Below the pieces are notes generated by a model. That model had not been told where the DNA came from, made no database searches, and saw only the letters and a list, made by a program, of their open reading frames with translations. The translations under genes were made by a program, and so were the position numbers. Positions 1 through 10,236 of a stretch of DNA of 64,000 bases are shown piece after piece. The DNA comes from Sambucus nigra. Lineage: Eukaryota > Streptophyta > Magnoliopsida > Dipsacales > Adoxaceae. Each line of letters begins with the position of its first letter. The first letter of the stretch is position 1. The DNA is taken from contig OX422223.1 in the NCBI GenBank assembly GCA_949130495.1, forward strand, positions 80,570,751 through 80,634,750, in the 5' to 3' direction.

Positions 1-2
1 AT

Positions 3-272
3 GAAAGAAGATTAAAAACACTTTACCATATACAGGGGTACCATCGCCGAATAGCGCAATCAGTCAACAAGAGAGTCAAGGGCCGCGGTGTCCGGGAGGG
101 GGACTTAGCCCTCAAGGAGATAATAGAACCCATCTGGGACCCCAGAAGGAAATTCAAGCCCAATTGGAGCGAACCCTACATTGTGAAGAAAATCTTATCC
201 GGTGATGCCGCCATGCTCACTGACCTAGATGAAGAGGAGATGGCTCATCCAGTTAATCTGGACCGTCTCTAG
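3..272 (+). pseudogene. Gypsy (Tat/Ogre-like) polyprotein C-terminus, element J
   Basis: A frame open from the window edge to a TAG at 270-272 gives about 89 residues that read as the end of a Ty3/Gypsy integrase. Visible blocks are the YHRRIAQSVNKRV helix, REGDLALK, DPRRKFKPNWSEPYIVKKIL and HPVNLDRL. This is the C-terminal DNA-binding tail of Tat/Athila-group pol, where the usual end is about DRLKKYYP. Here a TAG sits where the first K is expected and KFYP follows in frame, so the last residues were probably lost to a nonsense change. The rest of pol lies outside the window. The fragment fixes J as plus-strand and places the antisense cargo genes (5997-10003) between pol and 3' LTR. Confidence 0.85.
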
Positions 273-696
273 AAATTCTACCCCTAGTCCAAAATCTCGG
301 TGCGCTATAACTTTTCTCATCCCCCTTCTATTCTTAAAAAAAAAAAAAACTCTTCATTTCACTCTACCCAGAACTACGTGGGCCTGATCCTCTACAAAAA
401 ATTATTTTAAAACTTAAAAAAAAAAACAAACAAACCCCAGAGGTACGTAGGCAGCTCATACTCCTAACTTGAGTGCGACCCTTTCTTTTTCACAAAATAC
501 TATTCTTTTCTTACCTCCGAGAACGGCGGTTCATTCTAAAAATATTCGAACAAAAGGATTATGTATGCCTTAGCGATCAGTATAGATAATTCAAAATACA
601 AAATTCATCGAAAGGCACAGCTGGATGATCAGAAACTTATTTATTTCATTAATAAGAAATTATAGTACGGATTACATAATAAAAAAGGAACGGATA
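273..696 (+). other. Non-coding 3' region of element J
   Basis: No credible ORF. It contains the spaced motifs AACTACGTGGGCCTGAT (about 374-390) and GAGGTACGTAGGCAG (about 440-454), which in my recollection are common downstream of pol in plant Gypsy elements. A-rich runs occur at 336-350 and 418-430. It ends at the insertion site of element A. Confidence 0.5.
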
Positions 697-701
697 ACTC
701 C
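697..701. repeat. Target-site duplication of element A (ACTCC), left copy
   Basis: ACTCC at 697-701 is repeated exactly at 5919-5923, immediately outside the two LTRs. This proves the ends of element A and shows it integrated as one unit. Confidence 0.95.
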
Positions 702-1840
702 TGAGAGTGCAGCTACAGCGGAAATATTGCGACTTCTCAAATAAAAAAAACCAATTTTAATTAATCCCTAAGACATGCATCTAGATGATTTATCAAATAA
801 AATATAGCATGCAGGATAAAAAACAAACAGTTTCAGGAAAAATCGCCCAAAGGGGCAAAACCTTTTATTTTCACTATAATTTGTAAGAAAACGGCTTACA
901 ATCGGATTACAATGAAAATACAGTGCCTAAGAATTACCCTCAGGTATCGGATTCTGTAGTCGGCGGCTGGAAATATCCCTTTCCAGGAGGGCAGCAATGA
1001 ATCCACACGCAGCGAACCCACATGAACCTCAGTCCAATCAACAAAGGAAGAACCGCAGCACTCCTCAATGACACGCAGCCATGAAACTTTGTAGAGACTC
1101 TCTCAGCAATGACACGCAGCCCTCGGTTGCAAAGATCTCCCCACAAAGATGAACAGTAGCAAAGCTTGTGTTCTAGGGTTCCAAAAGATTCACAAAAGTA
1201 ATTGGGATTTTTTGTGTGAATCAAAAAGATGTTTTGCACATCAAAAAGGTGAAGACTTAGAGTATTTAGGACTCTGAAAATCGTCTTGAAAAGTCTTAAA
1301 AAATAACTCCCCGAAGTTGGCTTTAAATAGGAAAACTTTGAGCCTAAAAAATCTGCAGCGAATCTGGCCGATTTTTTCCCCGTCGGACCGGTCCGGTTCT
1401 GAGGCGGATCGGTCCGGTCAAGCGGATCGGTTCTTTTATTTTTGGCCTCCATCGGTTCGCTTACGGTCCGGGGTATACTGGATCTGCAGCAAGCGGATCG
1501 GTCCGGTTGAGGGACGGATCGGTCCGGTTGCGGATCGGTCCGGTATGGGGCGGACCGGTCCGGTTTTCCCAGAAAAATAAAATCCTTTTAAAAGCCTCAT
1601 TTTGCTTTAAAAAACTTACTTCTTATTTTTATAAAAAACATTTTATAAAAATTTCCCAATACTAAGTATGTACTTTAAGGAACGTAAAAACAAAATTTTA
1701 CCAAGTTCATTCTCGCAGAGGCTATGATGTTGAAGACACTTTGATATTCGGATCCGTTGTTGTAGATGCGATCTTGAGTTTCTTCAACGGTGTAACGGCG
1801 TACGACATATAAATTGATAATGGACAAAAATGTCCTTACA
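702..1840 (-). repeat. 3' LTR of element A
   Basis: 1139 bp, nearly identical to 4782-5918. It has a private 19-bp segment (in the AAATATAGCATGCAGG stretch near 800-818) and lacks 17 bp present in the other LTR near 4850. The only substitutions I see are at about 844 and 1370. On the minus strand a TATA-like CCTATTTAAAGCC lies near 1319-1331, and a cluster of GGACCGGTCC-type palindromes at 1382-1568 is just upstream of it. Confidence 0.95.
1382..1568 (-). promoter_or_regulatory. Palindrome cluster upstream of LTR TATA box (element A, 3' LTR)
   Basis: About eight copies of a 10-14 bp word: CGGACCGGTCCGG (perfect palindrome core) twice, CGGATCGGTCCGGT about four times, and partial forms. They occupy U3 about 50-240 bp upstream of the TATA-like box at 1319-1331. 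The copy in the other LTR is at about 5460-5646. Likely promoter or enhancer sites, but no factor is known to me. Confidence 0.6.
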
Positions 1841-1857
1841 AATCTCCCCCTATGTCT
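1841..1857 (-). other. Polypurine tract of element A
   Basis: The minus strand reads AGACATAGGGGGAGATT directly before the TGTAAGGACA start of the 3' LTR, as expected for the plus-strand primer. The same AGACATAGGGG word is next to the 3' LTRs of C and E, supporting one SIRE-like group. Confidence 0.9.
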
Positions 1858-3430
1858 ATGCCGGTACATACATAAAAAATCCAAATTATCAACTAATGAC
1901 CTATACAAATCTACCCTCCCATGAACCCTAAAGATGGAAAGATACAAAGGTATAAATCTTCATCGTTTGTTCTTCAATCTTCAACAATCATCAAATCTCA
2001 AAGCTTTTCTCATCAGGGTGTGCAACATATTGATCTTCAATCTTTATACCTACACACATGAGACAAAGCAAATACCACGTGACATATCGAGTTTGAAATG
2101 AGATAAACATAGATACCAATATATGATAAGCATAAGTCAAATCTCAAAACTCCCCCAAAATTCAAACTCCCCCCATAAAATGATAATTCTTTCTCCCCCT
2201 TTTTATGATGTCCCCAAATAGACAAATGAGAAGAATGAATCAAATAAGCACAATCGGGGTGCCACGGTATACAAAAAAAATACACAAACTATTTTTTTAT
2301 TTTTCAAATTTTTCATACAAAGATAGGATACCAATTTGAACAACTATGATACAAAAATCACACCATGGATTTAGACTCAAACAACCAAGTCATGGAAATG
2401 GAATGAATGGGTGTGAACATATTCGATAGGTAAATCAACTCAATCAATCATATGTGCACGATGCATATGTGTACCCCTAACGAATGAACATCAAAAGTAT
2501 CCTTAGGTGTAAAAAACATTTGTTGAATTTAAATGACATCGTCTTATGCAAATCAACAAATCAAAGTCAAAATGATTTCCACACCAATAACGTCCAAAAC
2601 TATGTAGTGCATTTTCAAGCATATCATGGACGTGCAAACCCGTTTTAAATTCTCCAACCAAACTCCCTCATATATATTTTCTTTTAGAGGTAATCTAAAT
2701 TCTCAAACTTTGGAGAATTCGTGCAAAAACCTAAATGGCCCCTTTTTGGCATGAAGATCTTTTTATTGCCTTTAAATTTTTTCGGGCTCTTTTAACCTCT
2801 TTGGACCTCGGATAATAAAATTCCTCAATTTTTTAAGTCCAATTTAACGGTGGCTTTTGCGCAAAGGATAGATAATTACCTTTCGCAGCCCCTCCCCGTT
2901 ATAAAATAAAGCACACAAACTCACAAAACGGTTTTTATATGCACAATTTCCTTATCAAAATTTATCGCGCTTGGTTCGTTTTAAGGACAGGATTGAAGTG
3001 AAAACACCCAACCAACATGTGATAAGACAAGCACAATAATCAAACAAATCCGTGCATGTGTGCGATAAAGGAAACATGAGTCAAACATGTAGGAAGAACC
3101 ACTTAATCACATCTTAATGACTCCAAACATTATAAAGCACATGGATGAATTGACCTATTGTCTCAAAACACTATCAAATAGTCACATGAAAATAATGGAA
3201 TGATGTTGTGACTTGGTCATCCAAAGTGTTCATCCATAAACGGTGTAAACAAAAAACAAAAATCTTTTTGGATTTTTCAAAAATTTTATCAAAATAAAAT
3301 CTTTTTGTAAAATTCAAAAACAAGAATTTATACAAAAAGTACAAGTCATCACACTAGTAAAAATATAACATGAAACCACAACTAGTGTATGACAAACATG
3401 CAATCACAATCAACCAAAAGATTTCACATG
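1858..3430 (-). other. 3' untranslated region of element A
   Basis: AT-rich, without a credible ORF. It resembles the corresponding part of element C (37569-39213): both have ACCTACACACATGAGACA, AAGCACATGGATGAA and repeated AATCTTTTTGGATTTTTC words in the same order. SIRE elements often have an env-like ORF here, but none is visible. Confidence 0.7.
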
Positions 3431-3610
3431 GGGTGAATCACGTGCAAGCAAACGGGAATCGTGGACAAATAAACCATAAGCCTCTAAATCCGATTTTCTA
3501 ACCCAAATTGATGTGTAACGAAGTGTGGGGGTTTTGGGAATCGAATTTATTCTTTCATTAACCTTCCTAGGTCCATTTAAAAGCTTGTAACAAAATCGCC
3601 TAAGATGACC

Positions 3611-4597
3611 TTACCTACCGCAATGTGTGCAAGTGTAAATCGGGCGGTGTGTGTTACCTAAAGGTGGCCCTCTCCTCAGATTCCTAGGTGGCGCTTTCTG
3701 AGTTTGCTTAGGTGGATCTCTCCTAATGATCCTAGGAGGGACTCTCACGATGTTCCTAGGGGGCTCTTTCCTAACACCCGTAGGTGTCTCTTTCTTAACA
3801 AACCTAGGAGGCTCTCTCACACGTGTGGGAATGGGTGCAACATATTTTTCAAGACCAATCCCACCCCTATCCGTTTTGATCTCGACTGTGCCTAAAATCT
3901 TATCAAGTTTTTCAGACCTAGACTCCAAATCAAATTTCACTTTACTTGAATCTTTCAATTTCACCTCAAGTTCACCTATCCTAGATTCAAGTACTCGTTT
4001 AGAATCCTCAAACTCTAAAAGCTCCTTTTTCATAGTCTCCATCAACCCTCTAAGACTATCTCTCTCACCCTCGACGTACTCAAGCTTCTCTTTCAAAATT
4101 TTCACATGAGCCCTAAGTTCTTCAACTAAAAAATCATTATTTTTTATGGCACACTCTTTCAATTGAGCTTTCAATTTCAAATTTTCTTTCTTTGTTTTCA
4201 AAGTTTCAGCATAAAGTTCATTGAAAGCAGATTGCAAGTCATGCTCATCTACACTTTCCTCCTCACTTTCATTCACACTCCCATCACCTTCACTATCATC
4301 ACTAATCACATGGATGGGAAACTCTCGCCTAGAAGCATAAAAAACTTCTTCTTCCGAATCACAATCACTAAGGGTAGAAACATGAGAAATCGGTTTATTC
4401 AATTTCATCTTTAAATTTGTGGTACACTCATGTAACGTGTGACCAACACCCTCACAACAAGAACACCTATTTGATTCGATTTCAACAGAAGATTTAAAAC
4501 AGGAGTTCGTGTGAATTTTCCAATTAAATTTTTCAAAAATTTGACATCGAAGATCATCAAAACCATCAAAATCCATTGAAAAATTGCGAATATTCAC
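3611..4597 (-). pseudogene. gag: Capsid-less gag remnant of element A
   Basis: 328 codons. The first ~20 residues (FDGFDDLRCQIFE) match the start of the SIRE-type gag in B, then the capsid core is missing and the frame passes to a CX2CX4HX4C zinc knuckle (CSCCEGVGHTLHEC, about residues 46-59). An acidic segment, a coiled coil (about 120-235) and a repeated PPR-rich basic tail follow. It stops at 3611-3613, inside a second zinc knuckle (CTHCGR, stop, GHLRRFC). The frame reads on beyond the TAA to about 3430 with a segment like the gag-protease junction of SIRE, so the stop is secondary. It could still make a nucleocapsid-like RNA-binding protein but not a capsid. Confidence 0.85.
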
Positions 4598-4766
4598 AAA
4601 ACTGATTTTAAAAAATCAATATCACACGATTTTGCGAAAAATAGGAATACGCAATAAATTAGCGTAACCTGCTCTGATACCAATTTGACGACGTGAGAAG
4701 TCAAATTGTATCAAAAAAAAATAAATCCCGAAAAAATCAGGATCACGCGATAAATTAGCGTAACCC

Positions 4767-4781
4767 GCTCTGATACCAATT
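4767..4781 (-). other. Primer-binding site of element A
   Basis: The minus strand reads AATTGGTATCAGAGC directly after the CTCA end of the 5' LTR. It is complementary to the 3' end of initiator tRNA-Met, the usual Copia primer. Confidence 0.93.
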
Positions 4782-5918
4782 TGAGAGTGCAGCTACAGCG
4801 GAAATATTGCGACTTCTCAAATAAAAAAAACCAATTTTAATTAATCCCAAATTTTAGTTAAACCCTAAGACATGCATCTAGATGATTTATCAAATAAAAA
4901 ACAAACAGTTTCAGGAAAAATCCCCCAAAGGGGCAAAACCTTTTATTTTCACTATAATTTGTAAGAAAACGGCTTACAATCGGATTACAATGAAAATACA
5001 GTGCCTAAGAATTACCCTCAGGTATCGGATTCTGTAGTCGGCGGCTGGAAATATCCCTTTCCAGGAGGGCAGCAATGAATCCACACGCAGCGAACCCACA
5101 TGAACCTCAGTCCAATCAACAAAGGAAGAACCGCAGCACTCCTCAATGACACGCAGCCATGAAACTTTGTAGAGACTCTCTCAGCAATGACACGCAGCCC
5201 TCGGTTGCAAAGATCTCCCCACAAAGATGAACAGTAGCAAAGCTTGTGTTCTAGGGTTCCAAAAGATTCACAAAAGTAATTGGGATTTTTTGTGTGAATC
5301 AAAAAGATGTTTTGCACATCAAAAAGGTGAAGACTTAGAGTATTTAGGACTCTGAAAATCGTCTTGAAAAGTCTTAAAAAATAACTCCCCGAAGTTGGCT
5401 TTAAATAGGAAAACTTTGAGCCTAAAAAATCTGCAGCGAATCTCGCCGATTTTTTCCCCGTCGGACCGGTCCGGTTCTGAGGCGGATCGGTCCGGTCAAG
5501 CGGATCGGTTCTTTTATTTTTGGCCTCCATCGGTTCGCTTACGGTCCGGGGTATACTGGATCTGCAGCAAGCGGATCGGTCCGGTTGAGGGACGGATCGG
5601 TCCGGTTGCGGATCGGTCCGGTATGGGGCGGACCGGTCCGGTTTTCCCAGAAAAATAAAATCCTTTTAAAAGCCTCATTTTGCTTTAAAAAACTTACTTC
5701 TTATTTTTATAAAAAACATTTTATAAAAATTTCCCAATACTAAGTATGTACTTTAAGGAACGTAAAAACAAAATTTTACCAAGTTCATTCTCGCAGAGGC
5801 TATGATGTTGAAGACACTTTGATATTCGGATCCGTTGTTGTAGATGCGATCTTGAGTTTCTTCAACGGTGTAACGGCGTACGACATATAAATTGATAATG
5901 GACAAAAATGTCCTTACA
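4782..5918 (-). repeat. 5' LTR of element A
   Basis: 1137 bp, ends TG...CA, partner of 702-1840. On the minus strand, in order: U3 with palindrome cluster (5646-5460), TATA-like CCTATTTAAAG (about 5409-5397), and AATAAA (4947-4942) beside a CCCC-AAA-GGGG hairpin. Long ORFs here (for example 5018-5530) are identical in both LTRs and show no coding logic. Confidence 0.95.
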
Positions 5919-5996
5919 ACTCCCTTCCCCCCTACTACCATAAAAAAGCCAAATAAAATCCCCACATCTCTTACGTATATAAACTCCCCAGGAGTC

Positions 5997-7286
5997 CTAC
6001 CCACAGCTATCAGAGGAGCCTGCACCCTCATCATCCACATCCTGAGGACCCCAAGTTTCCCCTGCTTGAATAGAGTGCCGTAAACATTCCATGGATCGAT
6101 GAGACTTAACCATCTTTGAAAAAACCACAACACCCCCTTCCATGGAGTCAGATAAAATAAACCATCTTTGTCCAGTCTCTACTGCCAACATCTTGCTGAC
6201 TACTTTCCTCCACAACCACTTCTTATAATCTTTGGGGACATGGCAAACCTTCCCGACAGACTGAGAGGGACGGGTCAATGGACACCGATTTTTCCACAGA
6301 GACCCAAGCAACAGACGCAAGCGCTCAGTTAAATCCTCTACCGAAAAGAAATTTGGGATCCGAGGTGGCACGACCTGTGCCCAGCCGAGTTGGCACAATA
6401 GCCGCCAAGGGAAATAAAAAGATGTCTACCTGAGACCAACCAGCCGCACATATGAATACTCTCCTAGCTCCAGGACAGGCTGCAACTGTCCCTACCAAGG
6501 CACTGACCAATAGAACCCGCAAACCCCATGCTCCACAAGCCAATTCTCCCAGTTCTCAACATACAGGCCAACGCGGATGAAGTAGCACGAAAAGAAGTTG
6601 GGTACGATCGATAAGGGATATTCTGGAGGAGTCGACAAGCGAAATCTTTCAGACAACCACATAAACAGCATCACAGGGCTACCCCTCAAAAAGTCAGAAC
6701 GACCTTCTCTCCAGGCATCCAGGCCATTCAAGGTCTCCACCAGTATCATCGCCGCAGGATTGCGACGGTATGACATCCATGAAGTAATGGTTGCAAGTTG
6801 CGGGTCCACCTGCAGTTCTCCAGTCACCAGCAACAATTTTGAAACCAGACCCAGAACAACGATTCCAGCATAGCCAGCATCACTTACTTCCCGTAAATGC
6901 ATGGACTGCAGCACCGCCGAGAGAGAGATCATTCCTCCGGTAACCAATGATCTGGCCGTCGAAGGCGAGATGTGAAGAAGCCCGACCAATAAATCCCTAG
7001 GAGAACGAGAAAATTCGGGCAAAGCCACAGCAACACTAGGATTTACACCCAGTATGGCAGAAAACTCCTCGTAGGTAGGACAAACTTCTTCCAACCCAAA
7101 GCGGAATACATGGTCTTCAGGGTACCAGAATTTTATCGCCGCTATCAGCATATTCCACTCAATAGGCCGATTTCGCCACAAGGAGACTCGATGCATGTTG
7201 AAAGCATCCTAGTCGACATTATAAGAGCACATAGCTTCCAAGGCTTCGAGGTAGCTGGCAAACTCAATGCTACCAGGGAGATCCAT
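5997..7286 (-). pseudogene. Gene K: DUF7745/plant-mobile-domain-like cargo gene with in-frame stops
   Basis: One frame of 430 codons from ATG at 7286 (MDLPGSIEFASYLEALEAMC) to a stop at 5997, interrupted by TAG at 7211-7209, 6494-6492 and 6428-6426 and with no frameshift. Core blocks are AAIKFWYPEDHVFRFGLEEV, CPTYEEFSAILG, MILVETLNGLDAWREG and GSPVMLFMWLSERFRL. These match the layout of plant proteins I know as DUF7745 / aminotransferase-like PMD relatives, often encoded inside Gypsy elements. It runs antisense to J and tail-follows the PMD gene at 7878-10003. A TATAAAAAGGGG box lies 70 bp upstream of the ATG. The stops fit TGG or CAG to TAG changes, suggesting recent decay. Confidence 0.72.
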
Positions 7287-7355
7287 CTTGCAAGGCTAAG
7301 ATATGGTGGGCAAGTAGGTAAGAATGCAAGGTGTGATGAAAACACTCCACCCTTA

Positions 7356-7367
7356 CCCCTTTTTATA
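7356..7367 (-). promoter_or_regulatory. TATA box of gene K
   Basis: The minus strand reads TATAAAAAGGGG, identical to the box of the PMD gene at 10093-10105. The K start codon is 70 bp downstream. Upstream are TGCCGATAGGCA (7489-7500) and the perfect 14-bp palindrome TTGCCGATCGGCAA (7512-7525). Confidence 0.65.
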
Positions 7368-7525
7368 CTTGAAAATCCTCACAAGGGACATAATCCCTGC
7401 AGAAATCGGAGGGAATCCTACCCCACAAGGTACGAAAGGCTGAAGAGGGTACCAATCAAAGCTTTGAAGTGATTGGACTAGACTGAACTGCCGATAGGCA
7501 GGACAGGGTGCTTGCCGATCGGCAA

Positions 7526-7840
7526 CCCCCCTATTTTTAGAAATTTCCCTTTTTCCTCTTTTGTCAAACCAGAAAACCCAAATAAAAATAAAATTGATAT
7601 TCTCAACAAAATTTCAAAATCCCTTTTTCTCCTTATAAAATTTCCCTCAAAAAATTCCAAAAATATTCCTTTTTACGGTCTTAGCAGCAAAGTATAAAGC
7701 GCATGTGCATGCATTCATTCATCATTAATAAAAGATACTAAAAAAACTCCATTGCATTGCATATATCTGTTTTCTGTGTTACATCATTTTTGCAGGAAAT
7801 AAAAGAAAAAGCAAAAACAACAGGACTCAACCCGAACCCA

Positions 7841-7877
<37 letters not shown>
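7526..7877. other. Spacer between PMD gene and gene K, with CT microsatellite
   Basis: AT-rich, no gene seen. A (CT)n run of about 36 bp (7844-7879) abuts the stop codon of the PMD gene and would be (GA)n in its 3' UTR. I found no AATAAA on the minus strand here, so the polyadenylation site of the PMD gene is unresolved. Confidence 0.6.
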
Positions 7878-7882
<5 letters not shown>

Positions 7883-10003
7883 AGCTTCCACCCCTGTGGC
7901 GTGCTCTCTTCTCCCTACGGCGAGACGATGCGTCACTGCTACCCGAGCTCGAGTCCTCTCCGGACGAAGCAGACGACACCAAGCATGAAGGAACAGGAAT
8001 CGCGTCCTGAATATGGGCAGTCACCGAAGATATCCAGTCTCTGATGTCCCTGAGCCAAGTGGTCGATACCCGGACTTGCTGCAAGGAAAGGTGAAATCAG
8101 TATCAAAGCAGAAATAACCAAAACAGAAAAGAAAGTAAGAAAGGAACAAAAAGGTATATCACAGGTCGAAGGACCTCCTCTGTCAAACCCAACTCCTCCG
8201 GATCCATCGCATGAGGACGGTGCAGCATAGGCACCATCCCTCCATCAGCTTGTCGAATGTTGTATGAAGGGGTATGTAGCCGTACAAAAGGGACCTCCGA
8301 GGTCGCCGTCGTCGCAGATGCCGATGGACCACCACCACTGTGGGAAGATCCCACCTCCCGACTCGAACCCGCCGGAGGGAAGGGCATGGCATCATATATG
8401 CTGGGCACCATCAACCAACTCGTCACGAAATCCATATAGTCATACGGTGCAGCCGTATCGGTGTATAGAAAGTAGGACTCGCCAATCATCGCCGCGATCC
8501 TCTCATCCTTCGACAACAGTCGCTCCCGCCTCATAGATGTAGGTGGCTGTGCTGGTGGCACCACCACCTCCTCCTCGAAAATCTGATGAACCACCCTCTC
8601 CCCGAGATACCAGGAATGTCCGAACTCATGCGCCAATAAATGCCTCATCCGCGCGTTCACTCCGGTCGCCCCCGCATCCTGAATGGCTGTCCCCCATGGG
8701 TAAAAGGTCACTGAAAATATTCGAGCGAGCATAAATCAATACAAGATCAAAAGGAGCAAAAACTAAGACTGAAATGGAAAGAGTCTTACCTTACCACTGG
8801 TCAGGTCATTCAAGACCTGACGCCCCACCTCCAGGGAGAGAGATCCCTTCGATTGTCGATTGGCCTTACGCCATCGATACAAGCGACAGAAGTCCCCAAC
8901 AGTGTCGTCCTTTAAAGCAATTAGCGGGGTATTGCACCCAATCACCTCATAGAACCACGTCTAAATTCACAAACAAAGAGAGATGCATGAAAGGAAAATG
9001 AGAATGCATGAAAGGAAAATGCGAATGCATGAAAAGAAATGCACAAACTGAAGAATACCTCAAGAAGGTACGTGGCCCCAATAAAGGTCTGCCGGCAGCA
9101 CCGGCTGAATGCATCCAGAGAAAAATAAAGGGTCGCTAAGGTCAGACTCCCCCAATGATAGAAAGGGATGTTCAAAAACATCCTCAAGTACGGCAGAAAC
9201 CACAAATGAACGACGTCGCCGCTCGTCGCCACCATGAAACCTCCCAATACCAGCAAAATGAATAACCGGTCCATCTGCCTCACTTGCAGCCCATCCTCCA
9301 CATCAATCACCCTGCTCAGCAGAACATCCTTCAGCAGGGACAGCCGGATAGAATCCCCAAAAACTATCCTCCCTACATCACCAAGTGCAGCACGCACTGC
9401 CTCCGGTCTCACCCGTAAAGAGCGATCCACCTCTATCTTCTCTCCATCACAATCCAACCCCAGTAGCTGCTGCACGTCTATGGGAGTCACAGTCATCTCC
9501 CCGAAGCCGAAATGGAAGGTGTGGGTAGTGTCCCACCACCTCTCTCCCAAAGCGTACAGGACCACTGTCGAACGAGGTGTCTCATCCAACGCGGATGCCA
9601 ACCGCCCAAAACCCGTTGATGATACCATCCAACACACCACAAGTGGGAGATGCTCCCAGAAATCCTTGAGCCCCATTTTCCCACGGGCATGCATGTTCTT
9701 CAAAGAAATATCAGGCTGACAAAAAGGAAAAGTCTCATCAAAGGTCAAGAAAGAAAGAAAAATCACCAAGAAGAGAAGAATGCCAAAGGTCGGGTTACTT
9801 ACATAACCGCTGAGGATCACTCTAGAGGAGCGATGATGCGATGGCTCCCGCAGCAAGGTCCGCTCATCCGCAACAGGCTCAAACTCATCAAAGGAGTTCT
9901 CACTCCCCAAAGCAAGAGGCGCCCTAGCCCTCCACTCCACACTCGCCCAATCATCAATGGTTAACCACTCCCGGTGGACTGCAGTGCTCACAAAAGCGGC
10001 CAT
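7878..10003 (-). CDS. Intact five-exon plant mobile domain (PMD/MAIN-like) gene, antisense cargo of element J
   Basis: Inferred exons: 10003-9803, 9715-9059, 8960-8795, 8710-8163, 8078-7878. Introns are 87, 98, 84 and 84 bp, all GT...AG. The spliced frame is 1773 bp, 590 residues, with no stop. Intron 3 uses GTAAGG at 8794; the GTAAGA 5 bp on would bring in a stop. The PMD core is in exon 2 (WWDTTHTFHF about 127-136, GEMTVTPIDVQQLLGL about 139-154). Exon 5 ends in a Ser-rich, basic tail (RRREKRARHR) that could be a nuclear signal. Known PMD proteins MAIN and MAIL1 are nuclear and act in gene expression and TE silencing; this copy's role is unknown. It lies between J pol and an LTR-like region, antisense to J. 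The alternative is a host gene engulfed by repeats. Confidence 0.82.
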
Positions 10004-10092
10004 TTCTTGAAGATCGGAATACTAGAACGATTTGCAAAAGAATCGCAGAGAGAGAGAAAGCAAAAGAAGCTTTGAAAAAATGAAGGGATTCG

Positions 10093-10236
10093 CCCCCTTT
10101 TTATAGGATGCCAAACGCTATGTCGATCGGTATCTCCCCCTACCATACCGATCGGAACTGACCCCTTGCCTTCCCGAGGTAGCCCAAAAGTCCGTGCCAC
10201 TGCCGAATGGCACCCTTCATACTATTCCGACCGGCA
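10093..10236 (-). promoter_or_regulatory. Promoter of the antisense PMD gene
   Basis: TATAAAAAGGGGG on the minus strand at 10105-10093, 90 bp upstream of the ATG, so the 5' UTR would be about 60 nt. Four related palindromic words lie upstream: GTCGATCGGTAT (10122-10133), TACCGATCGGAAC (10146-10158), TGCCGAATGGCA (10201-10212) and TTCCGACCGGCA (10225-10236). The gene K promoter has the same words. Confidence 0.65.

Larger units (their letters stand above)
702..5918 (-). mobile_element. Element A: complete, young non-autonomous Copia (SIRE/Maximus-like) retrotransposon
   Basis: A 5.2-kb element bounded by LTRs 702-1840 and 4782-5918 with TG...CA ends and a 5-bp TSD. It lies on the minus strand, because a tRNA-iMet PBS (4767-4781) adjoins the right LTR and a polypurine tract (minus strand of 1841-1857) adjoins the left. 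I found only two substitutions and two indels between LTRs, so the insertion is recent. The single ORF is a gag remnant lacking the capsid core. Protease, integrase, RT and RNase H are absent. The gag tail and 3' region resemble element C, so A is inferred to be a deletion derivative of a SIRE-type element mobilised in trans. Confidence 0.95.

Noticed and set aside
940..1452. 170-codon minus ORF, repeated identically at 5018-5530
   Set aside because: It lies wholly in the LTRs of A and spans TATA box and palindromes. Identity only reflects LTR copying; no domain is recognisable.
1317..1580. 87-codon plus ORF rich in DRSG repeats (and 5395-5658)
   Set aside because: It translates the GGATCGGTCCGGT palindrome cluster; antisense to the element's transcript.
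4767..4781. tRNA gene remnants (GGTATCAGAGC words at many sites)
   Set aside because: They are primer-binding sites complementary to tRNA-iMet, without cloverleaf sequence.
8588..8602. HEFGH in exon 4 of the PMD gene, a match to the HExxH zinc-protease motif
   Set aside because: A five-residue match without the third ligand or a protease fold context. Probably chance.
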